64,000 nt of DNA, taken from assembly GCA_029718625.1 (NCBI GenBank), contig CM056377.1, positions 103,738,585 through 103,802,584 of the forward strand. Direction: 5' to 3'. The position numbers and the translations under genes were made by a program. Shown here piece by piece: positions 19,105 through 34,851 of this stretch. The stretch is from Synaphobranchus kaupii (Eukaryota > Chordata > Actinopteri > Anguilliformes > Synaphobranchidae). Numbering within the stretch: position 1 is the first letter of the stretch; every line of letters starts with the position of its first letter. A model generated the notes under the pieces. The model worked only from the letters and a program-made list of their open reading frames with translations. It was not told the DNA's origin and did no database searches.

Positions 19105-22100
19105 ATGAAAATGGCTTCTCAGGCACAAGACGACAGCGATGATGGAATGGACGCGTTCATGGACAAATTTACCAAAGAAAAATATAAAGGTGGTTTTAAT
19201 GAGGACAACTGGGAGGAGGTGGGAATCACTGCTATTCACATAAATATCTGCGCGCATGTACTGTTTGGTTGACACAAATCTCTTAACGTGGGTGACCATT
19301 TCTGTTTTTGTCGTAGCGAAATATGACATGTAGCCTACATCGGTTTGAAATTGCTAGTTTACCTTACCAGCGTTAAAATTTTTAGAGACACTTGAACCCT
19401 TTGAACTAACGTTAGTGGTAGTATAACTTATTACCGCGAGGGGACATATCTAAGGTTAAAATCGCCTAACATTACACGAACTGTTGGCAGTAAGTGTTAA
19501 GTAACTTTAGTTACTTGAATACATTGCACAACAAGACCTTTAAATAATAATAATAATAAGGATGGCAACGTTATCGTTAGAAGAAGTCGGAGTTTCTCGG
19601 CTTTTCACCAGCATGTTAAACGTTCATCCATCCATTAATCAATTAGCTAGCCAACTAACTGTTGTTGACAAAGCAAACGGACTCGGCACAGTAATTACGA
19701 ATTGGCTGTGGGAGAAATGGGATTGCTTACTAGTTGATTTAATGGGTTTAAAAGAATTCTCAGACGTATTCCTTGCTGTACCCCCACCAACACCACAAAA
19801 CAACAGGAGTTTGACAAGGTGCCGATGTTCATGAAGACAGCCCCTGAAGTGATTGACCCCCAGAAACACCCAGAACTGGCCTGCCTGCAATCCATTATTC
19901 ATGGTGATGACGGAACACCAGAGGGTACATCCTTTCCCTTGTTTCTCTTGCTCTTTGGCCAAAAAGACAAAAGTAAAACTCCAATGAGAGTGTTATAGCT
20001 TATGGCACAATTTATCAGTAGGTGTGTCTGTCCATATTTTGTTAGTCCAATTTTAGAGTCTGTCTTTACTGTAGAAAGATTAAGAGATGGTCCTCAAAGC
20101 CACTTCACTGTATCATAGCAAAACATTGTGATTAAAGAGAGGCACACACTTAAACTCTTGCTTTTTATAAAAAATTATTTATTGATTTGCTCAGGCAGTT
20201 TGACAGTCTCATCAGTTGTTCTGCTTAAAGCCAGGATAAGACGTGCTGTTTATACGTGGTATTTATTGTAGACATGCTTTCTTTTTCTTCCCAGAGAAAG
20301 CAAAGGCTTTTAAAGATGAAGGGAATGAATACTTCAAGGAGAAGAACTACAAGAAGGCTATCGTGACTTACACAGAGGGTCTGAAAAAGAAATGCAGTGA
20401 TGCTGACCTGAATGCTGTCCTGCACACAAACAGAGCAGCTGCCCAATTCCACCTGGGTACAGAGGTTCCTTTTTTTGTCTTGTTCATTTTGTATTGGTTG
20501 TTCAGGAGCAGTCTTTTGTGCACCATTGCCTGTGTTCTGTGAATGTTTCCCTTGTTTGCAAGTGGTCTTGGCAGGTGTTGAGTAAGGACGTTATTTGTAA
20601 ACCATGTATCCCTTGTTTTGCAGGTAACATGCGATCTGCTTTGAATGATGCAGTTTCTGCCAAGAAGCTTAAACCAGACCATGTTAAAGCACTATTGAGA
20701 GGTATGTCAATAAGTACGTTAATAAGGTTGGCTGAACGTGCATTGGATCTGAAATGATGGGAGGTGTTGTAGAGATGCTGGTTATGAAAATGTATGCCGA
20801 AATTGGGGAGAAGAGAAAATTGGGGCCTAAAAACATTTAAACAACTATCCAAAGTAACATCCCTACATCATTCAGACTTATGTAATTTAAATGTTTTGAA
20901 TTTACACATTTAAAGCTGAATTAGATGGAAAAATGAGAGGTTTGCCCTACTGTGAGATTTGTTGGGTACCATTTTATCCAGATTGTGTCTCCCTGTGACT
21001 GCACAGGTGCCCAGTGTTGCATGGAGTTGCGCAGCTATGGCAAGGCCCTGCAGTGGTGTGAGGAGGGGCTCAGGATTCAGCCCAAGGACAGGAAACTGCA
21101 AGAGCTGCGAACTGCAGCTGACAAACTGAAAGTAAGAAGTAGTAGACGGTCTTCCACAGGGAACGACAGCGCCACACATCTACAGGGTGAATAGACGGTA
21201 TTGCGTTTAAAGCAAGAGGACAGCTTGTTATATGTTCCCCTTTCACAAACCACATACAGTAGTGCACTTTCTTCAGAGCATAGAATCATTGTCAGACGTC
21301 AAGTGAGCCCCAACCCTAGTCCAAGAGGGGTACTGGTCTTCTTTGTATCTCCGTGCTTAATTTATCAATTAAAGCTGTTTGCCCCGTTAACTCGCCTCGT
21401 CAGGTTTTTTGGGTCCAGATGGGTTATTGATTTTTGAGGTGAAGACAACCAAAAGACCCTGTTGCCCTCCAAGACCAGGGTTGGGAACCATATCTAATCA
21501 CTTTGAGATATTAGCAGATATAGAATGTGTTTATAGTCTGGAGAATGATGCTGATGGGGTTGCCTTTTCCTTAGAGGACAGCAGAGAGAGATGTTCGGAA
21601 AACGAAGGCAAAGGAGAAGAAGGAGCACAGTGAGAGAGAGGCCCTCCTGGGTGCTATCCAGGTAAGTGTGTCTCTTATACTTAAATATGTGTCCTGGTAA
21701 GAATCTTATAGTCTGGGGTTCTTTTTATCCTGTTAGTTCAGAGCACAGAGTTTACACTTGTTACTCTCACTCCAACAGTTCAGTACTAAATGTGTCCGGC
21801 AGTTTATTGCTGTTTTTTATCAGTCATGCAAAATAGCTGAGTTCCTGTTGAAGGCTGTTGTTGGCTGGGACTGTGGGAACTGATGGGAGTGTTTTTCACA
21901 GGAGCGCGGCATTAAATTGTTTAAGCCAGAGCGGCCTTACAAGCATAGCTCTGACAGTGGAGACTGTGGCCCAGATGTAGCTATGGCGGGGTTGGATCTC
22001 GGTGGCTTGGGCTCTCAAGAGGCCACTGGATCTACAGTGTTCCTGGACGAACAAGGCTTCCTGCACTGGCCTGTCCTCTTCCTGTATCCAGAGCACCGGC

Positions 22101-23270
22101 AGACAGATTTCATATCTGCCTTCATTGAGTCTACCTGGTATGTCCACTCAAACATAGCTCTGTTCTTTCTTTCTTTTTTTAAACCTGCATTGAATTTCTG
22201 CTCAATAAAAATTGTAGTGTAGCAACTCCGATCCACGCAATACCTGATTACTCCAGTATTGGAGAAGTACTCTTTTACTGAACAAGTGCTGGTTTGCTTT
22301 TAAACTGTATAAGATGTGTCGCATCTTTAAGTGATAGGTATTGATGCATGTAAACAATCAACATTCTGCTAAGGTTCTCCGTACCACTTTCAACATCCTA
22401 ACTGCAGTCTCAGTACTTTAAAGACACTCGTCTGTGTAGCAAATCATTTTATCAGAATGGAATGAATCTTCTCTTAGCTTTATAGATCACCTGACAGTCA
22501 TGTTTGGGGAAGAGCTTCCTCCCTGGGATACTGATAGAAAATATCACCCCCAGAACTTACAGGTGAGCATTTTGTGAACAATGGACTGATTTATAGACTG
22601 TAGCGAACTCTGTGTTACGGAGCAAACATTTGTGATGTTTTGGTCCCCTCCTGTGGCCAAAGCTGTGCATTTATGTACATGGTTTATGCCTATATAGTCA
22701 TAATGTACCATTGTTTCTCTTGTTTTTTTAAATTATAAATAATTACTATTTCTGTTTATTATTAGAAGCTAATTTGTTCATGTCTTAGGTTGGGTCTATG
22801 TTTTCCAATTCAGTATGCATACTATTGAATATTGAATAGAATAAGGAATGCATATATTTATATATTTGGCTGCTACATTCTATTTGGAATAATAGAAGAG
22901 TAGACCGGTTCCCAGCTGATTCTTGTTGTTGTGATACTCAGCTGTACTTTGAAGATTACAAGACAGAGCAGCTATATCAGGTGGATCTGCAAATCCCCCT
23001 TCTACATATCCTGCAGCAGGACAGGTATTTGCTTTCTTTTTGTGGAAAATGTGTGTACATATTAGAAACAATCATATTCAATGGTTTATCAGACAACAGG
23101 AAACTTCAGACTTGTGTGATAACCTGACAATTATATTCATAGAAACCTCTTCGCCCTTTACTTTCAGGTGTTTTGTGAAAGCAGGATCCCCCAGCTTCAT
23201 TGTTCTGGTGAAGGGCTCTGCTTACTGCAAGGAGTTCTTGTCAGGGAAGAAGGTTCACCGACTGAAGTGA
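19105..23270 (+). CDS. ttc4: Tetratricopeptide repeat protein 4 (10 exons)
   Basis: TTC4 is a Cns1-type co-chaperone that binds Hsp90/Hsp70 through its TPR domain. Exons: 19105-19218, 19807-19924, 20295-20456, 20624-20701, 21007-21131, 21575-21661, 21902-22137, 22478-22562, 22942-23024, 23168-23270. All junctions are AG/GT and in phase. The product is 396 residues, or 394 from the second in-frame ATG at 19111, which has the better context (A at -3, G at +4); human has 387. The N-terminal MDKFTKEKYKGGFNEDNWEE matches the conserved DxFxxKF..YxGGFxEDxWE motif. The TPR segments contain KAKAFKDEGNEYF and LHTNRAAAQFHLG, with clamp Lys/Asn residues in place. A charged linker RDVRKTKAKEKKE follows. 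The C-terminal domain has WPVLFLYPEHRQTDFISAF, FIDHLTVMFGE and CKEFLSGKKVHRLK. AATAAA lies at 23745. The gene is convergent with ttc22. Confidence 0.97.
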
Positions 23271-24679
23271 AATCGGCAGAGACGTGCGTTGACCAACCAA
23301 ACCAGCAGAGACCAGCTCACCAAGCCAGGCCTGACTGTTTGATGTGGGTTGAGTTTGCTCTGGAGTACTTGGAGATAAATCAACCCAATGAATTTTTTCT
23401 CTAAATAAGAGAACATCTTATATCCATTTATTAAGCGCAGATGTTCTGAACAAGGACATCTGCTAAACAAACATTTGATACTTGCGTGATCCTTTACAGT
23501 GGTGACAGACTCCCAACAGTACGTTTTGGAAGAGGTACCGTAAGCACCAGGGATGCCGGTTTTTGCAGTTTTAGAATTGAACAGAACTGGAATGAAGGAA
23601 ATTGCAGGTGAAGAGGTCAGAAGGAACTGGTGGAGACGACAGTGAAGGAAATCATTCTTATTCTGTGCTGTCTTTCAGGAGTATGACAGATTCACATACA
23701 GATACAAGCAAACACAATTGGCTGTCAAGATAATTTTTTAAACTAATAAAAAGAAAATCCAATCAGAAAACCGGACATCATTCAAATGAATATTGAATCA
23801 ATCTGCAATCTTGTCTTTATGAAAACCATTTCCCTTTCCTGTTCATTCCCAGTAGGGAATGACATTACATTCAAGTTGGTAAATACAGTTGCATGATGTT
23901 CATGCTTGTTGACATAGGTTCTACTACTGACAAATTCACTCACGTTTTCTTAATTTACAGTATGTTTAATTTACAGCACAGGAAGTCTACTTTAACTTTA
24001 AAGGGAAAATGTACATTTATCATCCTTACTTTTGACAGACCCCCACGCCCCCAGCATACTGACAGTAATGCAACCCAACAAGCCATTCTAGCTAAGCAAC
24101 AGCATTCTGAGGAACGGCTCAAATTGCAGATCATTGAAATGACTATTCAGCATTCACAAATTACTGTTATTTTCTCACAGAACTACTTAAGTGTGTTTTT
24201 ATGAGCATTGTATTGAAACTGCAAGACAACTGCTAATCAGCCGTGGTGTAAATTCATTGTTTTCTGTTTCTTTATTCTGCTCAATCAGACGCAACAATTT
24301 TGTGAAGATTTTAGGCAAACAATTGGCACATAATAACACTGAATAATTGCACTGTTCATTAACTACAAGTTGTGTTATTAAGCTAGGGGACATTTGGTTC
24401 ATTTGCACTTGGTGGCAAATGATTTGTATTGATTTTGTATTTTCTGTAGTAAGTATTTCATATTTCTAATTTATGGCTTCTTTTTTTTCAGTGACGTGGT
24501 AAAATAGCTCATTTGAGCAAACGGCTCTTAATTAGTCTAATTAATAATCCATCTTGTCACAGCAAAGAACATTCTCGCAAGTGTTCTCACTCACGGGTGC
24601 ACAGCTGCTTCCTGTTCCTCTGCTACAGATAGTTATTTGAATTTAGATGTATCCACCCTTTCTTGTCCTTGTCTGTCGC
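23271..24679. other. 3' UTRs and spacer between convergent ttc4 and ttc22
   Basis: No gene is seen here. AATAAA on the plus strand at 23745 could end ttc4, and its mirror TTTATT at 24271 could end ttc22. That would leave roughly 0.5 kb between the two transcript ends. Confidence 0.55.
23745..23750 (+). other. Candidate polyadenylation signal of ttc4
   Basis: AATAAA about 475 bp downstream of the ttc4 stop. Confidence 0.5.
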
Positions 24680-28753
<4,074 letters not shown>

Positions 28754-29557
28754 GGCTTCTCACTACCACTCCGCACAGGCACTACTGTGGAATTTCCGTT
28801 GTCTGCCCACACCTGCAGACTGGTAATTCAGGTTAGGTGGGGATGGCATGGGAGGGGATAGGACAAGGAAAGACTTGCAAGCTGTCAAACCAGTGTCATC
28901 GCCTCACACCTGTTTACTTATCAAGGCCTAATAGTATGTGCGAAAATTACATTTGCATATGTTTGTCAGTGACAGTTCTTGCTTATTTGCATATCTATTC
29001 ATATAGGACAAGTTATAGGCAGGTTCAGAAAAAGAGAGCAGGAACTACTACTAATGACTAAAAAGCTGATGAATAACAGATCTAAATGACAGTTATCTCC
29101 CTCTTACTTCCTCAATACCACTGTAAATGTTACACCTGCTGTGTCACTGTGATAAACAAAAATAATTCTGTTACTTGGGAAAGGCATTTACATGGCTTAA
29201 TATCGAAAGCAGGGAGACTAGGAACAGTCCTCTGTTAAATCTGTAATTCACTCTCTTTTTCTGTGTGTTTGTTATTTTGATGGGTGTGTGAGTCACCCTG
29301 AATTGTTCCACTAGCCATTGTTGCCTTAGTAACTGCAGAATACAGCTGATAAGTCTGAAAGAGCCGCACCGTGAGGCGAGTCCCTCAGCCATGCATGTGT
29401 ACTCTTAGCTCTCGTACTATATGGCTTCATGGACAGACCGGTGTTGCTATTGGGTCTTATGTGTTGTGTGTATGTTTATGATAAGTCATTTAATTGACAC
29501 TTGTGTACACCTGAACTTAATAAACTGGATATATTTTATTTTACTGTGTATCACCAA
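28754..29557. other. ttc22 upstream region
   Basis: Presumed ttc22 5' UTR and promoter. No TATA box or CpG-rich stretch stands out, and no other gene is seen. Confidence 0.45.
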
Positions 29558-29740
29558 GGGCCTGATTTAATAAGACCTAAGACCTTTAGCGGGTTCAAAT
29601 ATAATTTAGCACAAGCAAAACTAATAACACAACCAATGATTGGTGCAAAACAAATACCATGACCAATCATTTGTCATGTTATTGGTTTTGCGTGTGCTAA
29701 AAGGTTTTGCAGACACTACAGGTCTTAGTAAATCATCCCC
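29558..29740. mobile_element. Short palindromic MITE (183 bp)
   Basis: The left end GGGCCTGATTTAATAAGACC is mirrored by GGTCTTAGTAAATCATCCCC at the right. The inner arms (TAGCACAAGCAAAACTAATA and its near complement) continue the pairing, so the whole element can fold into one hairpin around a short loop near 29,650. No coding potential. Confidence 0.78.
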
Positions 29741-29941
29741 AAAATGTGTTACATTTTGAAATGTGGTTCAAAATGCTTATAGGCTCAAAATGCTAATAGG
29801 CTACTCTCAATATCATGAAGCCCAGCTGCGTCCACAAATGCGTTATTGAATTGCAATCCTGCATTCCACCACTGGAGGGTAGATATGTTCTTTTTAAAAA
29901 TATGCCCATGAACACTATTTTGTATTAAAATGCAGCAGTTA

Positions 29942-31578
29942 CAGTCAAGCCGGAAAGTCTGCACACCCCTTTCACCTTCTCCACGTTTTATTACGTTACA
30001 GACTTATACTACAATAGATTGAGTTCATTTTTTGCCTCAAACATCTACACACAATAGCCAATAATGACGAAGTGAAAACTGGTTTTTAGAAAATATGCAA
30101 TTTTATTTTACTGACAAAAATAGGTTATTTAGGGGTTACATATCTGTACACACCCTTGGCCTAATACTTGGTTGCTGCACCTTTGGCGATTACAGCTTCA
30201 AGGCGTCTTGGGAAAGAAGCTACGAGCTTGGCACACTTGTTTCTGGACATTTTTGCCCATTCCTCTTGGCATATCCTTGCAAGCTCCGTCAGGTTGGATG
30301 GGGAGCGTCGGTACACAGCCATTTTCAGCTCTTTCCATAGATGTTCAATTGGATTCAGGTCTGGGCTCTGGCTGGGCCACTCAAGGACATGCACAGACTT
30401 TCTCCGAAACCACTCCTTTGTTCTCTTGGCTGTGTGCTTCGGGTCGTTGTCATGTTGGAAGGTAAACCTTCGCCCCAGTCTGAGGTCCAGAGCGCTCTGG
30501 AGCAGGTTTTCTTCAAGGATCTCGGTGTACTTAGCTGCATTCATCTTTCCCTCTATCAGGACTAGTCGCCCCGTTCCCGCTGCTGAAAAACATCCCCACA
30601 TCATGATGCTGCCACCGCCATGCTTCACTGTAGGGATGGTATTAGCCAGGTGATGAGCGGTGCCTGGTTTCCTCCAGACGTGACGCTTGGTATTCAGGCC
30701 AAAAGGTTCAATTTTGGTTACATCAGACCAGAGAATCTTGATTCTCATGGTTTGAGAGTCCTCTAGGTGCCTTTTGGCAAACTCCAAGCGGGCTGTGATG
30801 TACCTTTTACTAAGGAGGGGTTTCCGTCTGGCCACTCTACCATAAAGGCCTAATTGGTGGAGCGCTGCCTGGATGGTTGATCTTCTGAAAGGTTCTCCCA
30901 TCTCCACAAGGATACGCTGGAGCTCTGTCAGAGTGACCCTCGGGTTCCTGCTCACCTCCCTGGCCAAGGACCGTCTTCCCCGATTGCTCAATTTGGCCGG
31001 GCGGCCAGGTCTAGGAAGATTCTTGGTGGTTCCAAACTTCTTCCATTTATGAATGATGGTGGCCACTGTGCTCTTTGGGACCTGTAAAGCTGCAGAGATT
31101 TTTCCGTACCCTTCTCCAGATCTATGCCTTGACACAATCCTGTTTCTGAGGTCTGCAGATAATTCCTTTGACCCCATGGCTTGGAGTTTGCTCTGACATG
31201 CACTGTCAACTGTGGGACCTTATATAGGCAGGTGTTGGCAATCCCCAATCATGTCCAATCAATTGAATTTATCACAGGTGGACTCCAATTAAGTTGTAGA
31301 AACATCTCAAGCAGTATCAGTGGAAACAAAATGCACCTCAGCTCACTTTTGGGTGTCATATCAAAGGGTGTGCACACTTGTGTACATATGATATTTTACA
31401 TTTTGATTTTTAATAAATTAGCACAAATGTCTAAAAACCTGTTTTCACTTTGTCATTATGGGCTATTTTGTGTGGAATTTCGAGACAAAATATGAACTCA
31501 ATCTATTGTAGAATATGTCTGTAACGTAATAAAATGTGGAGAAGGTGAAAGGGGTGTGCAGACTTTCGGGCTTGACTG
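29942..31578 (-). mobile_element. Complete Tc1-like transposon, CAGTCAAGCCGG family, copy 1
   Basis: Terminal repeats beginning CAGTCAAGCCGGAAAGTCTG and about 60 bp long stand at both ends, with TA duplications at 29940-29941 and 31579-31580. The 1637-bp length is normal for an autonomous Tc1 element. Its single gene is an uninterrupted transposase on the minus strand. The terminal repeats differ at only a few positions, suggesting a fairly recent insertion. Confidence 0.96.
30161..31177 (-). CDS. Tc1-like transposase, full length
   Basis: A cut-and-paste DNA transposase of 338 residues with no internal stop; Tc1 transposases are usually about 340. Residues 1-110 form the paired helix-turn-helix DNA-binding region (KELSADLRNRIVSRHRSGEG, KSTVATIIHKWKKFGTTKN). 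Between the two subdomains is a GRPAKLSNRGRRSLA basic motif, which may also serve nuclear import. The catalytic domain has Asp152 (LWSDVTK), Asp243 (QHDNDPKHTA) and Glu278 ([11 protein letters not shown]), the DD34E arrangement. The glycine-rich HGGGSIMMWGCF box is at 186-197. One oddity: the residue after Asp152 is Val, where the second copy in this window and the family have Glu; the next difference is IEPFG instead of IEHFG. It may therefore be weak or inactive despite its open frame. Confidence 0.95.
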   Translation of the reverse strand: MGSKELSADLRNRIVSRHRSGEGYGKISAALQVPKSTVATIIHKWKKFGTTKNLPRPGRPAKLSNRGRRSLAREVSRNPRVTLTELQRILVEMGEPFRRSTIQAALHQLGLYGRVARRKPLLSKRYITARLEFAKRHLEDSQTMRIKILWSDVTKIEPFGLNTKRHVWRKPGTAHHLANTIPTVKHGGGSIMMWGCFSAAGTGRLVLIEGKMNAAKYTEILEENLLQSALDLRLGRRFTFQHDNDPKHTAKRTKEWFRRKSVHVLEWPSQSPDLNPIEHLWKELKMAVYRRSPSNLTELARICQEEWAKMSRNKCAKLVASFPRRLEAVIAKGAATKY

Positions 31579-34500
31579 TATTTTGACTTTTAGCCTCATG
31601 TATGTCACAGTTGCAACATAATCATCTTTTTGGTAACTTTGAAGGCTCTAATAAAACATCAATTCTGCACTCAGGATAAAACAGGAAAACGTGTAGGCTA
31701 CACCTCTGTTATTATGACAGATTTTTGTAACCATTTTTGGGGGTGCTAATGATGATCAAAAATCTATGATAAATTTTGTTTTTTCAGGCTAATAATGCTA
31801 AACTAATTTCAATAATGCTAAGCAAGGTCCCTGAGCACCTGCAAGTGTTGCTCACCCTCAGAACGTAGGGGACACAGGTAAGCTTTTATCATTTTCAATT
31901 TATATCAGCCCAGCAAATACAAACAAAGTCCTGGCTTTGCAATCTATCATACAAACAGCTCTAACTCTTACGGTTGTGCTACTTCTTGGCTAAAAGGTAA
32001 GAACAGTCATTTCCTGTAGAGACTCAAAGATTCTAAACAATGCATAGCTGTTGAACATCTGAATAGCATTTGGGAATTGTTTCCCTCTTTTTTGCATTTT
32101 CCCATGATGTTTCCATACTGATTTTACTTCCATCTGAGTATGCTAAATCAGAAACATTTATTTACTGCAGTCCCTATAATCAATCCCTGGGCTTTCATTT
32201 TTGTCAATATCGTTTCCTACATTCTCTTAAGTATTTTATGATAAAATAAACCATATGACATTAAAGGTTCAAGCATATGTTACTTACAACCCAGTGATTT
32301 GCCTCCACATGCCTGTTTATTTTGGTTTATTGAAGTGCATTGCAGAAGTCTCACAGGGGATAGAGATCTTAGACAAATAAGGGCAGTTGACAATAAAATA
32401 GTCGCAGCAACAACTAAGAGAAAGCTTGTGTGTGCACAGATTCGCTTCGTTTGACGCTGTGCTTTCCTGTTCTTTTTTTTCTCAAATATTTTCCTTCAGT
32501 TGAGCTGGAAAAGCTGAGACTGTTCTATTTTTTTTCCCTATTATCCCTCAAAATGGCTTTAACATGAGGGAAATTGTTACCATTGAGCTGCAGCTGTTTA
32601 ATGATGTCATCAGCATGGGCCCAAAGCCAGAAGGAACACTAAGGTGAATATGCAGAGTGCAGGGAATGCATCTGTGGAGCACGGGTAATCTGTATCATTC
32701 AACTCTGCTTCACAGCCAGACACTCTGTCTTCTGTGAATATCAATCATATAACATTCTGTATGGCCGACCCCCATGGTATACTTTCCACAGCAAATGTGG
32801 TGTATTTATTGCAATCCTGTTTGAAGTCAGTGAAACAACGGATGGATTGCACACCTGGTGCGTGTGTAGGAGGTGGATGATAAATATTTAATTTTTACAT
32901 TTAACAACTGTTGCCATGGTATCTAGATTCCTCTCAGTTTGTGGCCCTTTACAAAGTCAAGCCAAGTACATTTCTGTTCTATTGGTCATGTGATTGATCA
33001 TGTGATTGAGACATTGGGTATCTGATACAGGTTTACTGACCATGGTAACCTCCCTATCCATACAGACCAAAGCAAATACATTTTCTTTGGAGAATTAGGA
33101 TGTGTCCCATTTATGCGAAAGCATCTGCTGATTACAGATAACCGTCATTTACCATACATATAATCTTCTTAATCATTAATCTGCCTAAATGTGATCTCTG
33201 ATCTGTTCTGAGTAGAGATCAACTATGCTGAAATTACTATTTTTCATGTAATACGGTATATAGTCACATCAGTCAGCAACCTCTCTTTATATTTCCTCTG
33301 TATGTTTGAAATTGCCATGATTTAATTTCAGGATGAATTGAAGCCTTTTTCTGTAGGGTTGTAAAACTTTCTATCCTGTGTGTGTGTGTGTGCATGTCAT
33401 TCAATAATATTTTTAAAGAGAATAGATTTGTACATATTTCTCATTACAACTTAATATATCACTGAATCTATAATAAATTTATAATATCTCTATCCAGTGA
33501 TTTCTGGTTGATATTGACATTATGTGTACAATGCAATATTCGGCATGCACAAAGAGTAAAACTCTGTGTCCTCTATGGGAATAAAAAGTTTTAAGACTCT
33601 TTTAAAGACATTTTTTCTCACTTCTGGTACTTAAGGAGCCTGGGCAACGGAGTGGTGCCATGCCCTGTTTTTCTAATCATTAGAAGGTTTCTCAGCCAAT
33701 ATTATCTCAATGCGTGCTTTGGATATTCTTTGGAGGTATACATTGTTTACCTCTGCTCTCTGTTGGAATTATTTTCAGTCTAACCAAATTATTTCTCGTG
33801 AGCAAAAATATATGCTACTATGATAGTATGACTGTATGATAAAAGAAAGCAATAGCACTGCTCTTATTACCACCACAACTAAGCTACAAGAACAATCTCA
33901 ATGTGGTTATGTTTAAAACATAACCATATTGATGGCATATGGTGGCAGCAGTGCTGAAACCACCAAAAGCAATTACAATAATGACTGATAGTAATTGTGG
34001 CAATATAATATATAGTAGTGCCTTTCGTAGTTTTTTTTAGGATATCTGGTATTGAAAATATTGTCAACATGATAAATATTTTACTTTTATATTATGTATA
34101 TTACGGTTATGTTGTCGTATTACTATATTTACGGTGGCTAAGTTGCGCTTTCGTGTTGTTTTCTGCTTCGGTAGCTGCTATCTTTCATGCAGGTGGAATC
34201 TGTGTCCAGATACTTTGGTTAAAGATCGCCTGACATGAGAAAATTGTGTGAGGTATTTTCAGAAAGACGGGAAATGGATCTTCTATTCCAATATAATGAT
34301 CTTTGCTGCGCCGGTATATAGCCTACATATGGTTAGCCTGGAAATATCTGACATGATGAGATGATGCGATACAATTAGTCTCTAGCAAGCTGTCTGAACG
34401 CGATGTAACTTGTAGCTAGCCAACGCATCTCTTTGGAAAGCTGTGGTCTGTGGATGCATTCATTTCAACCTTTGAATGGAAATTACATAAATGGAGGACC

Positions 34501-34851
34501 TGGAGAATTCGGGGGAAAGTGAGAGAGCTCGTTTTCACGCAGACCGAAAAATACTGTGTTTGCAGTATCCAAATGAAATTTCCGCAAGTGTGTGGGCTGT
34601 TTTTAACTGCTGGCAGCCTGTGTCAGTAGCTAACTATTAGGAAGCTCTAGTTTATTTATTTATTTCTTTTGATAGAGCGATGCAGCATTTTTAAACCTCG
34701 GTGGCGGAACACATTCTCGTTATTAAAATGCTTCCACTAAATTATGATGAATAGATATTTCCACAATTAGCTGATCTTGCTCTCTTAGCTGTCAATGACA
34801 TTTAGCCTAATATAAATATTAGAAATAATTAAAGAAATAAAACGGAAAATT
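31579..34851. other. Intergenic and lurap1 upstream region
   Basis: About 3.3 kb without a gene. A short (TG)n run lies near 33,380. The last few hundred bases are presumably lurap1 promoter and 5' UTR. They contain a 49-codon upstream frame at 34491-34640 that starts in a fair context (A at -3, G at +4). Confidence 0.5.

Noticed and set aside
22620..22660. CCCCTCCTGTGGCCAAAG motif as a retroposon end
   Set aside because: It resembles fish retroposon 3' ends, but the match is too short and there is no tail or duplication.
30168..30653. 161-codon plus-strand frame
   Set aside because: It is antisense to the Tc1 transposase; the mirrored frame at 60955-61338 has the same origin.
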